Shown: positions 24,041-31,865 of the stretch, piece by piece
Numbering within the stretch: position 1 is the first letter of the stretch
Layout: the number at the start of each line of letters is the position of its first letter
Made by a program: the position numbers and the translations under genes
NCBI GenBank assembly: GCA_005798445.1
Contig: SYJG01000366.1
Span: 1 to 38,179 of the forward strand
Length of the DNA: 38,179 nt
Origin: Planctomyces sp.
Lineage (GTDB): Bacteria > Planctomycetota > Planctomycetia > Planctomycetales > Planctomycetaceae
Direction: 5' to 3'
Notes under the pieces: model-generated
What the model was told of the DNA's origin: nothing
The model's input: the letters and a program-made list of their open reading frames with translations, nothing else
Databases searched by the model: none

Positions 24041-25495
24041 TTGACTGAACCCGTTCCCACGCATGAAGACCTTCACGATTCCGCCGGGCTGGGCGAATCG
24101 GTGCCGCTGGGCACCACGATTCTGTACATGCCGCAGTCGATCGCATCGGTTTTGCCACCGAGCCTTGCGGCAGAATCCGACAAGATTCCGCTGACACCCG
24201 TGGCCGATCACTCCGCCGCGCCGAAACGCGTGACCAAACCTCACGCCGAAAAGCTGGCCGGCAAGACGCTTGGCGTTTATCGCTGCGACACGTTGCTCGG
24301 TCGAGGGGCCATGGGAGCGGTGTACCTCGCGCTGCATCAGCAACTGGAACGGCGATGCGCGCTCAAAGTTCTCTCGCCGAAATACGTCGAGACCGATGCC
24401 GACTACGTCAACCGGTTTCGCCAAGAGGCGATCGCCGTCGCGAACTTGCACCATCCGAATGTCGTGATGGCCTATGCCGTCGGCAAACATGACGATCTCC
24501 ACTTTTTGGAGATGGAATTCGTTTCGGGCAACTCGTTGCAAAAAGTGCTCGACACGCGACTGCGACTGGCACCGGCCGAAGCTCTGCGAATCACGGCTGA
24601 GATCGCCGATGGTCTCGCCGCTGCGCATCGCACAGGACTGATTCATCGCGACGTGAAACCGGAAAACGTTCTGCTGACCAAGGAATCGCACGGACTCGGC
24701 CGAGCTAAAATCGGCGACTTCGGACTGGCCAAACGAGTGCGTGGCCGTGGCGAGAAAGTCTTCGACGGACTCGTCGGCACGCCGCACTACATGGCTCCGG
24801 AATTATTCACCGGCGCGATCGCGTCCCCATCGACCGACATGTATGCCCTCGGCGTTTGCTTGTATCGCATGGTGACCGGCCGACTTCCCTTCAACGGCAA
24901 GACGGTCAAGCAGCTCATGTCACAAGCGATGACTCAGTCGTTCCCGCAAGTCCGAGACGACTGCACCGAGTTGCCAAACGAAATCGCTCATCTCGTCGAA
25001 TGGCTCGTCCATCGCGATCCACAGCAGCGTGCTCGAGACGCCGACGAAGCACAGCCACGATTGTTTGCCGCGCTCGAGCAAATCCGCGACGTACGGCAAC
25101 TGCTGGCCGATGCCTTCCACGACGAGCAGGACATCGCTTGGTCCCCGCGCGAAGGTTCCGACGAGTTTGATGTCGTGGTGAAGCTCTCGAAAAACCGCCA
25201 GCAGCGAGTTGTCATCGCCTCCGCCGATGACAATGTCCCCTTTCGACAACTGCAAATTTTCTCGATCGGCGGCCCGGCGTCTCCCGACCAATTCGAACTC
25301 GCCCTGCGCCGCAACGCGATTCAACCGCACGGCAGCATCGCCGTCCGCGACGTCAACGGCCAGCCACACTTCGTCATGGTCGAAAACCATTCGCGAGCCA
25401 AGGTCGCCCCCGACGAACTCTGCCGCAGCGTCCGACACATCGCCCGCCATGCGGATGCGGTCGAGGAGTTCTTGACGGGACGTGATGTGAACTGA
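24041..25495 (+). CDS. Cytoplasmic Ser/Thr protein kinase with a C-terminal YbjN-like domain
   Basis: A 484-residue protein without membrane segments. The kinase domain (about 75-345) has GRGAMG, CALKVL with the ATP-binding Lys, HRDVKPEN, a canonical DFG and a GTPHYMAPE activation segment. The last 115 residues form a separate alpha/beta domain (VVVKLSKNRQQRVVIAS, then GSIAVRDVNGQPHFVMVEN, then a helix with HADAVEEFL). It resembles YbjN or type III secretion chaperone-like folds, which is a low-confidence guess. The start is uncertain: TTG at 24041 begins the acidic N-terminal part and follows GGAAAG by 12 bases, while the longer frame to 23843 looks non-coding. Confidence 0.83.
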   Translation: MTEPVPTHEDLHDSAGLGESVPLGTTILYMPQSIASVLPPSLAAESDKIPLTPVADHSAAPKRVTKPHAEKLAGKTLGVYRCDTLLGRGAMGAVYLALHQQLERRCALKVLSPKYVETDADYVNRFRQEAIAVANLHHPNVVMAYAVGKHDDLHFLEMEFVSGNSLQKVLDTRLRLAPAEALRITAEIADGLAAAHRTGLIHRDVKPENVLLTKESHGLGRAKIGDFGLAKRVRGRGEKVFDGLVGTPHYMAPELFTGAIASPSTDMYALGVCLYRMVTGRLPFNGKTVKQLMSQAMTQSFPQVRDDCTELPNEIAHLVEWLVHRDPQQRARDADEAQPRLFAALEQIRDVRQLLADAFHDEQDIAWSPREGSDEFDVVVKLSKNRQQRVVIASADDNVPFRQLQIFSIGGPASPDQFELALRRNAIQPHGSIAVRDVNGQPHFVMVENHSRAKVAPDELCRSVRHIARHADAVEEFLTGRDVN

Positions 25496-25648
25496 CCCAT
25501 GGACTGCGCTGGCTCGTCACCCCCCTCTGGGTCTAGCTCTGCTGGGCGAACATACCGGCTGTCCGACGCTGGTTGGCGACATCTGCATCCTCGGTGGACT
25601 TATCGCGAAGTCTTTGATTTGGCCAGAGCGTTCCGCTGCATGGTCGAA

Positions 25649-26215
25649 TTAACGTTCCACATTCCGCTCGGCAATCAGCGATTCCAACTCGGAGATGAGC
25701 GATCTTTCACGAAACCTCATTTTCCATCCTGACGGATACAGCCACCAACGGCTGACGAGATGACCATGCAGCCGCACAAGCAGCGGCTGACTCCGCCACC
25801 AGTCACGATTGACTCGCATGCACTCCAGAGCGTTTTCGTAGTGGTCTGCCAACTCGTGGTTCACGACTAGTTCCGCATATTCCGATGGAAATCCGCCCCT
25901 CTTCAAATATCCGCTGGCTCGTCGATACCAGTTGGCGGAGGTGCGATAGTCTCCGAGTGCCTTGTGGCAATCGGCGACGACGGAGCAGACGATGCTGCGT
26001 GAGCATCGAACCTGTTCGGCGGAACCTCCGGTCAATCCCTCGAATTCCGCGTACGGTTCGATAATCGCCAAAGCTCGTGACGGATCGTGAGACACGCCGA
26101 TCAGAAACTGGCTCGCCTCAACGGCCGCACGCAGTGCTTCTTGCAGAGTGATTTCCGGATTAGGCAAGCGACTCCCTTTCGGTAATTGCGCATTTCGTTG
26201 AGTCTGTGGGTTCAC
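25649..26215 (-). CDS. TPR-like helical protein, function unknown
   Basis: A 188-residue protein. Its middle reads like tetratricopeptide-type helical pairs: VADCHKALGDYRTSANWYRRASGYLKR, with AL-GDY-A-x-WY spacing, then ELVVNHELADHYENALECMR. There is no signal peptide or membrane segment. A GTG start at 26215 overlaps the TGA stop of the glycerate kinase gene (GTGA), so the two are translationally coupled. The window does not show which partner it binds. It converges with the kinase gene that ends at 25495; the 153 bases between hold nothing I can identify. Confidence 0.65.
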   Translation of the reverse strand: MNPQTQRNAQLPKGSRLPNPEITLQEALRAAVEASQFLIGVSHDPSRALAIIEPYAEFEGLTGGSAEQVRCSRSIVCSVVADCHKALGDYRTSANWYRRASGYLKRGGFPSEYAELVVNHELADHYENALECMRVNRDWWRSQPLLVRLHGHLVSRWWLYPSGWKMRFRERSLISELESLIAERNVER

Positions 26216-27708
26216 TCGACAACGACCACTCGCAGGTCCATGACGTTGGTGTGTGTCGGTCCGGTGAGCAGCAGGCCGCCGGTTTGCTCGAAGAAAGGGT
26301 ACGAGTTGTTGATCGCCAAAAACTCGGCGGGGTTGAGCCCCTTCGCGATCGCAGTTTGACGCAGGGTTTCATCGATGACCGCTCCAGCCGCGTTGGTTGG
26401 GCCGTCTTCACCGTCGGTACCGCCGGACAAGATCGCGATGCCGTCGAGGCCGCCGCTCCACAGATGCTGCAATGCGGCGAGCGCGACCTCTTGATTGCGG
26501 CCTCCCTTGCGCGGCTGTTCGGTCGCGACAAGATTCACAACCGGTTCACCTCCGCTGAGCACGCACACGGGTGATATGACCTCGGCTTGTCCGTCACGAA
26601 TTCGGCGGCACAGTTCCGCAAACTCACGTCCGATCGCTTGGGCATTACCCGCGTTGTTTGAGCCATACGATCTGACTGCGAAGCCCAGCGCGCGCGCTTT
26701 CTCTGCCGCCGCTTCGAGTGCCGTCGCATTGTTCCCGATGACGTGGTTGTGAACGAGCGGTCTTGCTGGGGTCCCCTCTCCCTTGGTGAGAGGGCTAGGG
26801 TGAGGGATGCAAGCTGCGGTTGACGTCGTCACCGGGAGAGCATGTCCTTTGGCAGGGTTGGCTGAGATTTGAGAGTCGATCGCCGTTCGTCCCTCACCCG
26901 GCCTTCGGCCACCCTCTCCCAGAGGGAGAGGGGACAGTTTGGACCTCTTGGGGCGCAGCGCGGATCGGACTGCTTCTGGTATCTGTGGAGGATGCGCTCT
27001 GAATCGTTCCAGCACTTCGAGAGCATCCGTGGCCGTGCTCGTGTCCTCGACCGTCGGGCCGGAGGCGATCACATCCAGCGGATCGCCGATCACGTCGGAG
27101 ATGATGAGTGTGATCACGGCTCGCGACTGCGAGGCGGCTCGTGCGAGGCCGCCCCCTTTGAATAACGACAAATGTTTGCGAACTGTGTTGAGTTCTCGAA
27201 TGCTTGCGCCGGATCGCATCAGAAACCGAGTGACTGCGAGTTTGTCTGCCAGCGTGATCCCCGGAATCGGTGCCGGCGACAGCGCGCTCCCGCCGCCAGA
27301 GATCAGCACGAGCACCAGATCGTTTGGCCCCGCGCTGCGAGCGCGTTCCAAAATCCGTTGCGTACCGAAGACGCCTTCTTCCGTTGGCTCATTGACACCG
27401 GCAGGCCGCGCCGCGTGTAGCACGATTCGTCGCAGCGGTCGGATGCAATCAGCGGGGACGTTGACCCAGCCGGAAACTTTCGCATCGGTCAGTTCCTCGC
27501 CCAATGCAGCTTCCACGGCAGCCGCCATGCCCGATCCGGCCTTGCCGACTCCGAGCACGATGATCCGGTCGAGCGAGTTCGTGCTCCATTCGTGCCCACA
27601 GATCAAGAGTGTGCGTTCGTCGCGATGAATCACGTTCCGAACCAAACGTTCGGACGAGACGGCAGCAACGCCCGCTTCCCAAATCGCTTGAGCGTGGTCT
27701 CGGAGCAT
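26212..27708 (-). CDS. Glycerate 2-kinase (GckA/TtuD, MOFRL family) with an in-frame repeat insertion
   Basis: A 498-residue protein of the DUF4147/MOFRL glycerate kinase family, which phosphorylates D-glycerate to 2-phosphoglycerate. Diagnostic segments are GVGKAGSGMAAAVE, LISGGGSALSPAP, RKHLSLFKGGGLA, SDVIGDPLDVIASGPT, VIGNNATALEAA, LSGGEPVVN, GGRNQEVALAAL, SGGTDGEDGPTNAAGAV and TGPTHTNVMDL. Residues of about 258-313 have no family counterpart and are encoded by a 165-base palindromic element (26771-26935), exactly 55 codons. Without it the protein would be about 443 residues, close to normal. The insertion lies between two domains, so activity may survive. The start at 27708 was chosen because the upstream extension is repeat sequence; the Shine-Dalgarno is weak. 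Confidence 0.88.
   Translation of the reverse strand: MLRDHAQAIWEAGVAAVSSERLVRNVIHRDERTLLICGHEWSTNSLDRIIVLGVGKAGSGMAAAVEAALGEELTDAKVSGWVNVPADCIRPLRRIVLHAARPAGVNEPTEEGVFGTQRILERARSAGPNDLVLVLISGGGSALSPAPIPGITLADKLAVTRFLMRSGASIRELNTVRKHLSLFKGGGLARAASQSRAVITLIISDVIGDPLDVIASGPTVEDTSTATDALEVLERFRAHPPQIPEAVRSALRPKRSKLSPLPLGEGGRRPGEGRTAIDSQISANPAKGHALPVTTSTAACIPHPSPLTKGEGTPARPLVHNHVIGNNATALEAAAEKARALGFAVRSYGSNNAGNAQAIGREFAELCRRIRDGQAEVISPVCVLSGGEPVVNLVATEQPRKGGRNQEVALAALQHLWSGGLDGIAILSGGTDGEDGPTNAAGAVIDETLRQTAIAKGLNPAEFLAINNSYPFFEQTGGLLLTGPTHTNVMDLRVVVVE
26771..26935. repeat. Palindromic element inserted in frame in the glycerate kinase gene
   Basis: Left arm 26771-26807 (GTCCCCTCTCCCTTGGTGAG, then AGGGCTAGGGTGAGGGA) is an inverted copy of right arm 26890-26935 (TCCCTCACCCGG, then CCCTCTCCCAGAGGGAGAG, ending GGGGAC). 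Both arms contain their own hairpin (CTCTCCC/GGGAGAG on the right). The insert is 165 bases, a multiple of three, and has no stop in the gene frame. It encodes LSPLPLGEGGRRPGEG and PSPLTKGEGTPAR at its two ends. Confidence 0.88.
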
Positions 27709-27732
27709 GACGGAATCCGGCGATACAAAAAC

Positions 27733-27838
27733 GCCACCGGGCCTGCCCCGGTGGTTCATTCGCTTCTGCACTATTTCAGCGGGTCAAACGCCAAATGAGT
27801 AGTGCAAAATCCGTTGAACCACCGGGGCAAGCCCGGCG
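27733..27838. repeat. Nested inverted repeat (CCACCGGGGC family)
   Basis: Arms 27733-27758 (GCCACCGGG-CCTG-CCCCGGTGGTTCA) and 27815-27838 (TGAACCACCGGGGCAAGCCCGGCG) are inverted copies. Each folds on its own around CCGGGC/GCCCGG-type stems. An inner pair TGCACTA/TAGTGCA (27767-27803) extends the symmetry. It lies between the glycerate kinase start and the 105-residue gene and supplies the latter's last codons and stop. Confidence 0.8.
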
Positions 27839-28088
27839 TCGAGAATTCATTGCGCAAGTACGCGCTCGGACGGAGCCGGCGGTACAGCGACAAGACTTCG
27901 AAGAGGTCTGCGGAGATTTTGACTTCGTCGTCGGCGAAGTCGCTCAGCCAAGTGCGGTCAGACTTCGCGGCTTCCGCCAGCACGTTGATGATCTGCTTGA
28001 GTCGGACCCGCTTCATGCGAGGAGCCTCAGCCACTCGGTTCTCGGGGTCAAACAGTTTCAATCGCGGTTCGGTACTGGCGGCGCGCAT
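27771..28088 (-). CDS. Short conserved-looking protein of unknown function with a repeat-encoded tail
   Basis: A 105-residue protein I do not recognise. The first 80 residues are charged and helical (MKRVRLKQIINVLAEAAK, DRTWLSDFADDEVKISADLFEVLSLYRR) with no signal peptide. The last 23 residues (STPGLPRWFNGFCTT and on) are encoded by the palindromic repeat at 27733-27838, which also supplies the TGA. The original stop was therefore probably lost. GAAGG about 9 bases upstream supports the ATG at 28088; the longer frame to 28214 has no such site. Confidence 0.6.
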   Translation of the reverse strand: MRAASTEPRLKLFDPENRVAEAPRMKRVRLKQIINVLAEAAKSDRTWLSDFADDEVKISADLFEVLSLYRRLRPSAYLRNEFSTPGLPRWFNGFCTTHLAFDPLK

Positions 28089-28425
28089 CGTGAAAACCTT
28101 CGTGGACGGTGATCTGCGATTCACACCGATCGTCTTGATCGGTGCCTTGAGAATCGGCTGGCCGACTGCGACGACTTGAGAACTTCTTGCGACCACACAA
28201 ACTTTTCCGTGCAACCGGTGATCGCTTCGACCAAAGTCGGTCGCAGATTTGAATCGGACTCAAGTCGCCAATGGCTTGTTTCGGCCGATCTCGCTGGTCG
28301 GCTCGCTCGACTTTGCAACAGGCATTCGTCACCTTTCCACCCGTTCGACCCAGCTTGCCTGATCGGTGTTTTTTGCGAGTCCGCAACGCGGCCATTAGCA
28401 TGTCTGGCCGAGGTCAGGATTTCCG
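28089..28425. other. Intergenic region between divergent genes
   Basis: A 337-base gap upstream of both the 105-residue gene and tex. It should hold promoters for both. I see no convincing -10/-35 pair, no strong palindrome and no recognisable gene remnant. Confidence 0.45.
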
Positions 28426-30981
28426 TTGGGTTCCTCAATGGACCGCAGCATGGACGAACCGCCCACAGTTGATCTCACACGCCTCGCCAAAGAGCTGGGG
28501 CATCGCGCGGAGCAAGTCCTGAACGTGGTCGCATTGCTGGACGCGGGCAACACGATCCCGTTCATCACGCGGTATCGCAAAGAGAAAACGGGCAACCTCG
28601 ACGAAGAACAACTGCGAACCATCGAGTCACGAGTTCGCTCGATGCGGCAACTCAAAGAGCGTGCCTCCGCAATCCGGCGATTGATCGAAGCTCAAGGAAA
28701 GCTGACTCCCGAATTAAGGTCAGAGATCGAAGCGGCTGAGACACTCAAGCGGCTCGAAGACCTGTATCTGCCGTTCAAGCCGAAGCGTCAATCGCGAGCC
28801 TCCGCGGCCCGCGAGCGCGGTCTCGAACCGCTTGCCGCACGCATCTGGTCTGGCGATCCAGAGCTGGTGGACCTGAACGTCGCCGCGGCTGCGTTCGTCA
28901 ATGCCGAAAAAGAATTGCCGAGCACGGTCGAAGTCCTGCAAGGCACGGCCGACATTCTGGCCGAGAACATCAGCGAAGAGGCCGCGCTCCGTGAACTGTG
29001 TCGGCAGCTCGCCTGGAAAACTGGCAAGCTTTCCGGTACGCCGACCAAGGCTGGCTCGGCAAACGGACACGAGTACCGCGACTACTTCGAATTCAGCGAA
29101 TCGGTGTCTCGAATTCCTCCCCACCGGGTGCTTGCCGTCAATCGGGGTGAAAAGTCCGGCGCGCTGCGCATCAAATTTGAATGGGATGATGCCGCCGTGC
29201 AAGCCGTGTGCGATGGACACTACGGCTGGGAATCGCATCCGCATCGCGAGTTCCTCAAAGTCTGCTTGACCGACGCTGTGCTGCGGTTGATTCAACCGAG
29301 CCTCGAACGAGAGATCCGCCGCGAGCTGTCCGATAAGGCTGAGGCTCACGCGATCGACGTCTTCGCTCGCAACCTGCGGAGCTTGTTGTTGCAGCCACCG
29401 CTGCGCGGCCAGCGGGTGCTGGCGATTGATCCCGGTTTTCGCACCGGCTGCAAAGTGGCCGTGCTCGATGAATGCGGCAGTCTGGTCGCGGCGGACGTGG
29501 TGTACGTCACCGGCAGTGCCGAGAAGCGAGCGACGTTTTCCGCGAAGCTGGCGGAGTTGCTGCGTCTGCACAATTGCCAGGTGGTCGTGATCGGCAACGG
29601 CACCGCTTGCCGCGAGACCGAAGATCTCGTCACCGAGATGATCGCCAAGGAGTTGCCGGAAGCTCGATATGTCATCGTCAACGAGGCAGGGGCCAGCATC
29701 TACTCGACCAGCACCGTGGCTCGCGAAGAGTTTCCAGAACTCGATGCGACCGGCCGCGGCACGATCTCGATCGGTCGCCGGTTGCTCGATCCGCTCAGCG
29801 AACTGGTGAAGATCGAACCACAACATATCGGCGTCGGCATGTACCAGCACGACGTCAGCAAGAAGGAACTCAAGGAATCGCTCGACCGAGTCGTCGAATC
29901 CTGCGTGAACTTCGTCGGCGTGGACTTGAACACGGCCAGTGCCTCGTTGCTGCGGCATGTGTCGGGATTGAACCAACTCATCGCGCGCCGCGTGGTCGAG
30001 TGGCGAGAGCAGAACGGACGATTCAAATCGCGACGCCAACTGATGGAAGTTCCTGGACTGGGCGAGGGAACGTTCACGCAAGCGGCCGGATTCCTGAAAA
30101 TCGGCGGCGGCGAGGAACCGCTCGACGGGACCTGGATTCATCCGGAAAGCTACGAAGCCGCCAACAAAGTGCTTGAACGATTGGGCCTCACCGTCAGCAG
30201 TTTGAGCGAGGCGGAACAGACTCACGAAGAACTGCGGCAGCGCATCGAGCAGCTTCCGGCCGAAAGCCTCGCCGAAGAATTGTCCGTCGGCCTGCCAACG
30301 TTGAGGGACATCCTCGACGCACTCTCGCGTCCCGGGCGCGACCCGCGCACTGACTTGCCAGGTCCGGTCTTCAAGCAAGGCATTCTGAATCTGGATGACT
30401 TGCAAGAAGGCATGGAGCTGACCGGTACCGTTTGCAACGTTGTGGACTTCGGAGCGTTCGTCGATGTCGGCCTCAAGGACAGCGGCCTCGTCCACATCAG
30501 CCAGTTGTCGGTGAACTATGTGCCGTCGCCGCACAGCCTCGTTTCGGTCGGCGATGTCGTGACGGTGTGGGTGCTCGGCGTGGACAAGGAACGCAAGCGA
30601 GTCAGCCTGACGATGATCAAACCCGGCACGCCTCGGCAAGTCCGCGGTCCGAAACCTCCGCGCCGTGAGCAGCCTCCGGAAACGAAAACCCAACCTCCGC
30701 CGCAGCGCGCACGGCGACCGTTCATTCAGCGTCCACCACGACCGCCGACAACCACGGGACAGTCTCAAGACGTTGCCATCGCGACAGCCACCATCAGTCC
30801 ATCGGCTACGGCGGAACCGAAACGAGACGAACGCCGACAAGATTCCGCCGACCAATCCTCCAGACGCCGCAAGGGCAATGCGCCACCCGTCAAACTCACC
30901 GAGGGAATGGCTGAAGGCAAAACACCGCTGCAAGGCTTTGATCAACTCGCCGCGCTGTGGAAGCAGAGCCACGCCAAGTAG
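28426..30981 (+). CDS. tex: Tex family RNA-binding transcription accessory protein
   Basis: An 851-residue protein. The N-terminal helical part (residues 18-300) is followed by a YqgF/RuvC-like domain (ALAIDPGFRTGCKVAVLDECG near 330-352), helix-hairpin-helix repeats (NTASASLLRHVSGL and SRRQLMEVPGLGEGTFTQAAGFL) and an S1 RNA-binding domain (LTGTVCNVVDFGAFVDVGLKDSGLVHIS near 665-692). Tex proteins bind nucleic acid and RNA polymerase. A Pro/Arg-rich tail of about 110 residues extends beyond the usual end, with a short conserved-looking final motif (LQGFDQLAALWKQ). TTG at 28426 has AGGA 6 bases upstream; ATG at 28438 is the alternative, without a good site. Confidence 0.93.
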   Translation: MGSSMDRSMDEPPTVDLTRLAKELGHRAEQVLNVVALLDAGNTIPFITRYRKEKTGNLDEEQLRTIESRVRSMRQLKERASAIRRLIEAQGKLTPELRSEIEAAETLKRLEDLYLPFKPKRQSRASAARERGLEPLAARIWSGDPELVDLNVAAAAFVNAEKELPSTVEVLQGTADILAENISEEAALRELCRQLAWKTGKLSGTPTKAGSANGHEYRDYFEFSESVSRIPPHRVLAVNRGEKSGALRIKFEWDDAAVQAVCDGHYGWESHPHREFLKVCLTDAVLRLIQPSLEREIRRELSDKAEAHAIDVFARNLRSLLLQPPLRGQRVLAIDPGFRTGCKVAVLDECGSLVAADVVYVTGSAEKRATFSAKLAELLRLHNCQVVVIGNGTACRETEDLVTEMIAKELPEARYVIVNEAGASIYSTSTVAREEFPELDATGRGTISIGRRLLDPLSELVKIEPQHIGVGMYQHDVSKKELKESLDRVVESCVNFVGVDLNTASASLLRHVSGLNQLIARRVVEWREQNGRFKSRRQLMEVPGLGEGTFTQAAGFLKIGGGEEPLDGTWIHPESYEAANKVLERLGLTVSSLSEAEQTHEELRQRIEQLPAESLAEELSVGLPTLRDILDALSRPGRDPRTDLPGPVFKQGILNLDDLQEGMELTGTVCNVVDFGAFVDVGLKDSGLVHISQLSVNYVPSPHSLVSVGDVVTVWVLGVDKERKRVSLTMIKPGTPRQVRGPKPPRREQPPETKTQPPPQRARRPFIQRPPRPPTTTGQSQDVAIATATISPSATAEPKRDERRQDSADQSSRRRKGNAPPVKLTEGMAEGKTPLQGFDQLAALWKQSHAK

Positions 30982-31003
30982 CAAGTAGGACGGGAGCACC
31001 ATA

Positions 31004-31095
31004 ACTTCCCGAACCCAACGGGAAGATAGCACGACGCGCAAGCGAGTGGTCAGAACCACTCGCTTGCGCGTCGTGCTAACAGGACGTCGGGAAGT
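31004..31095. repeat. Palindromic element with a perfect 24-bp stem
   Basis: The outer ends ACTTCCCGA (31004-31012) and TCGGGAAGT (31087-31095) are inverted repeats. Inside, 31027-31050 and 31055-31078 form a perfect 24-bp stem around a CAGA loop (TAGCACGACGCGC-AGCGAGTGGT). A small hairpin TTCCCG/CGGGAA lies at 31006-31024. It sits between tex and thpR. Half of it recurs at 2991-3025 inside the first kinase gene. Confidence 0.88.
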
Positions 31096-31118
31096 CATTG
31101 CGCCTCCGTTCCTTAATC

Positions 31119-31679
31119 ATGTCCGATTCGATTCGCACCTTCGTTGCCGTCAAGATTCCAGTGCCGTCGGCACTGAGGCCGGTGTTGAGGTCACTTGCCA
31201 CAATGAATTGGCCGGTGTCAGCCGTGTCGCCAGACAACCTGCACGTCACGTTGAAGTTTCTCGGTAACACGCCGGCCGAATCACGAGACACGATTCAAAA
31301 TCAAATCGCGGAGTCAGTGATCGGACAATCGCCGTTTGTGTTGCGAGTCGCAGGACTAGGTGCGTTTCCACACATCGATCAACCATCCGTGGTGTGGGCA
31401 GGACTGTGCGACGTGGAACCTTTGGTGTCGCTCGCCCAGCGACTGGAGGCGGCGCTGGAGTCGCTTGGCTTTGCTCGTGAGTCACGGCCGTTTCATCCGC
31501 ATCTGACGCTGGCTCGTGTGAAAGGCCGACCGCCTTGCGAGTTGTTTGAGTTGCTGCGGCAGCATGCCAACACAAACTTTGGATCGGTCGAGATTCAGGC
31601 CGTCGAGTTCATCCGGTCGGATCGCGAACGCGACGGAGCACGGTATTCGACTTTGTTGTCGTGCGAACTGAGGGTGTAG
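31119..31679 (+). CDS. thpR: RNA 2',3'-cyclic phosphodiesterase (LigT/ThpR)
   Basis: A 186-residue 2H-phosphoesterase. Both catalytic HxT motifs are present: HVTLKFLG near 42-49 and HPHLTLARV near 127-135. The enzyme opens 2',3'-cyclic phosphate ends on RNA; some relatives act as RNA ligases in vitro. The start at 31119 gives the usual MSDSIRTFVAVKIP N-terminus. There is little Shine-Dalgarno sequence. The upstream leader is the palindromic element at 31004-31095, so expression may depend on tex transcription. Confidence 0.88.
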   Translation: MSDSIRTFVAVKIPVPSALRPVLRSLATMNWPVSAVSPDNLHVTLKFLGNTPAESRDTIQNQIAESVIGQSPFVLRVAGLGAFPHIDQPSVVWAGLCDVEPLVSLAQRLEAALESLGFARESRPFHPHLTLARVKGRPPCELFELLRQHANTNFGSVEIQAVEFIRSDRERDGARYSTLLSCELRV

Positions 31680-31705
31680 CCAAGGCATTTGATGTCTCGG
31701 ACTTT

Positions 31706-31733
31706 CCGGTGACGGAGTGACCGGTCTACTTTG
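31706..31733. repeat. Half-copy of the GACGGAGTGAC repeat family
   Basis: CCGGTGACGGAGTGACCGGTCTACTTT-type sequence with arms CCGGT/ACCGG. It resembles the right half of the element at 4610-4631 (CACGGAGTGACT-GGG-CGTCTA). It lies between thpR and the phosphorylase remnant. Confidence 0.5.
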
Positions 31734-31736
31734 GTC

Positions 31737-31862
31737 TCACATCGCCGGGATCTGACTCGACAATCCGCCTGCGGCCGGGACGTAGCAGTGATTGACGTAG
31801 TCCATCACCATGCGATCCGAATTGAATCGCCAGCCCAGCGTGCGAGTCACGCTTTTTTGGAG
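31737..31862 (-). pseudogene. 3' remnant of an alpha-glucan (glycogen) phosphorylase gene
   Basis: The frame between TGA 31863-31865 and TGA 31737-31739 reads TLGWRFNSDRMVMDYVNHCY, then VPAAGGLSSQIPAM. This matches my recollection of the C-terminal end of bacterial GT35 alpha-glucan phosphorylases, where a W/R-F-N-S-D-R-M-V-x-x-Y-V-x-x-Y-x-P-A signature precedes the stop. Only about 40 residues remain and there is no start codon. The rest of the gene has been replaced by the DUF1559 gene, whose own stop immediately abuts the fragment. Confidence 0.6.
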
Positions 31863-31865
31863 TCA

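Noticed and set aside
27709-27771. N-terminal extension of glycerate kinase (MQKRMNHRGRPGG)
   Set aside because: Encoded by the CCACCGGGGC repeat; family proteins begin at the downstream Met.
26771-27838. Possible CRISPR-like array of palindromes
   Set aside because: Only two different elements, no regular spacing or repeated identical units, and no cas genes.
28720-31098. Long minus-strand open frame (792 codons) opposite tex
   Set aside because: The plus strand encodes a full, motif-rich Tex protein in the same stretch; the antisense frame shows no domain and is rich in His, Gln and Arg, as expected of a mirror of a GC-biased gene.
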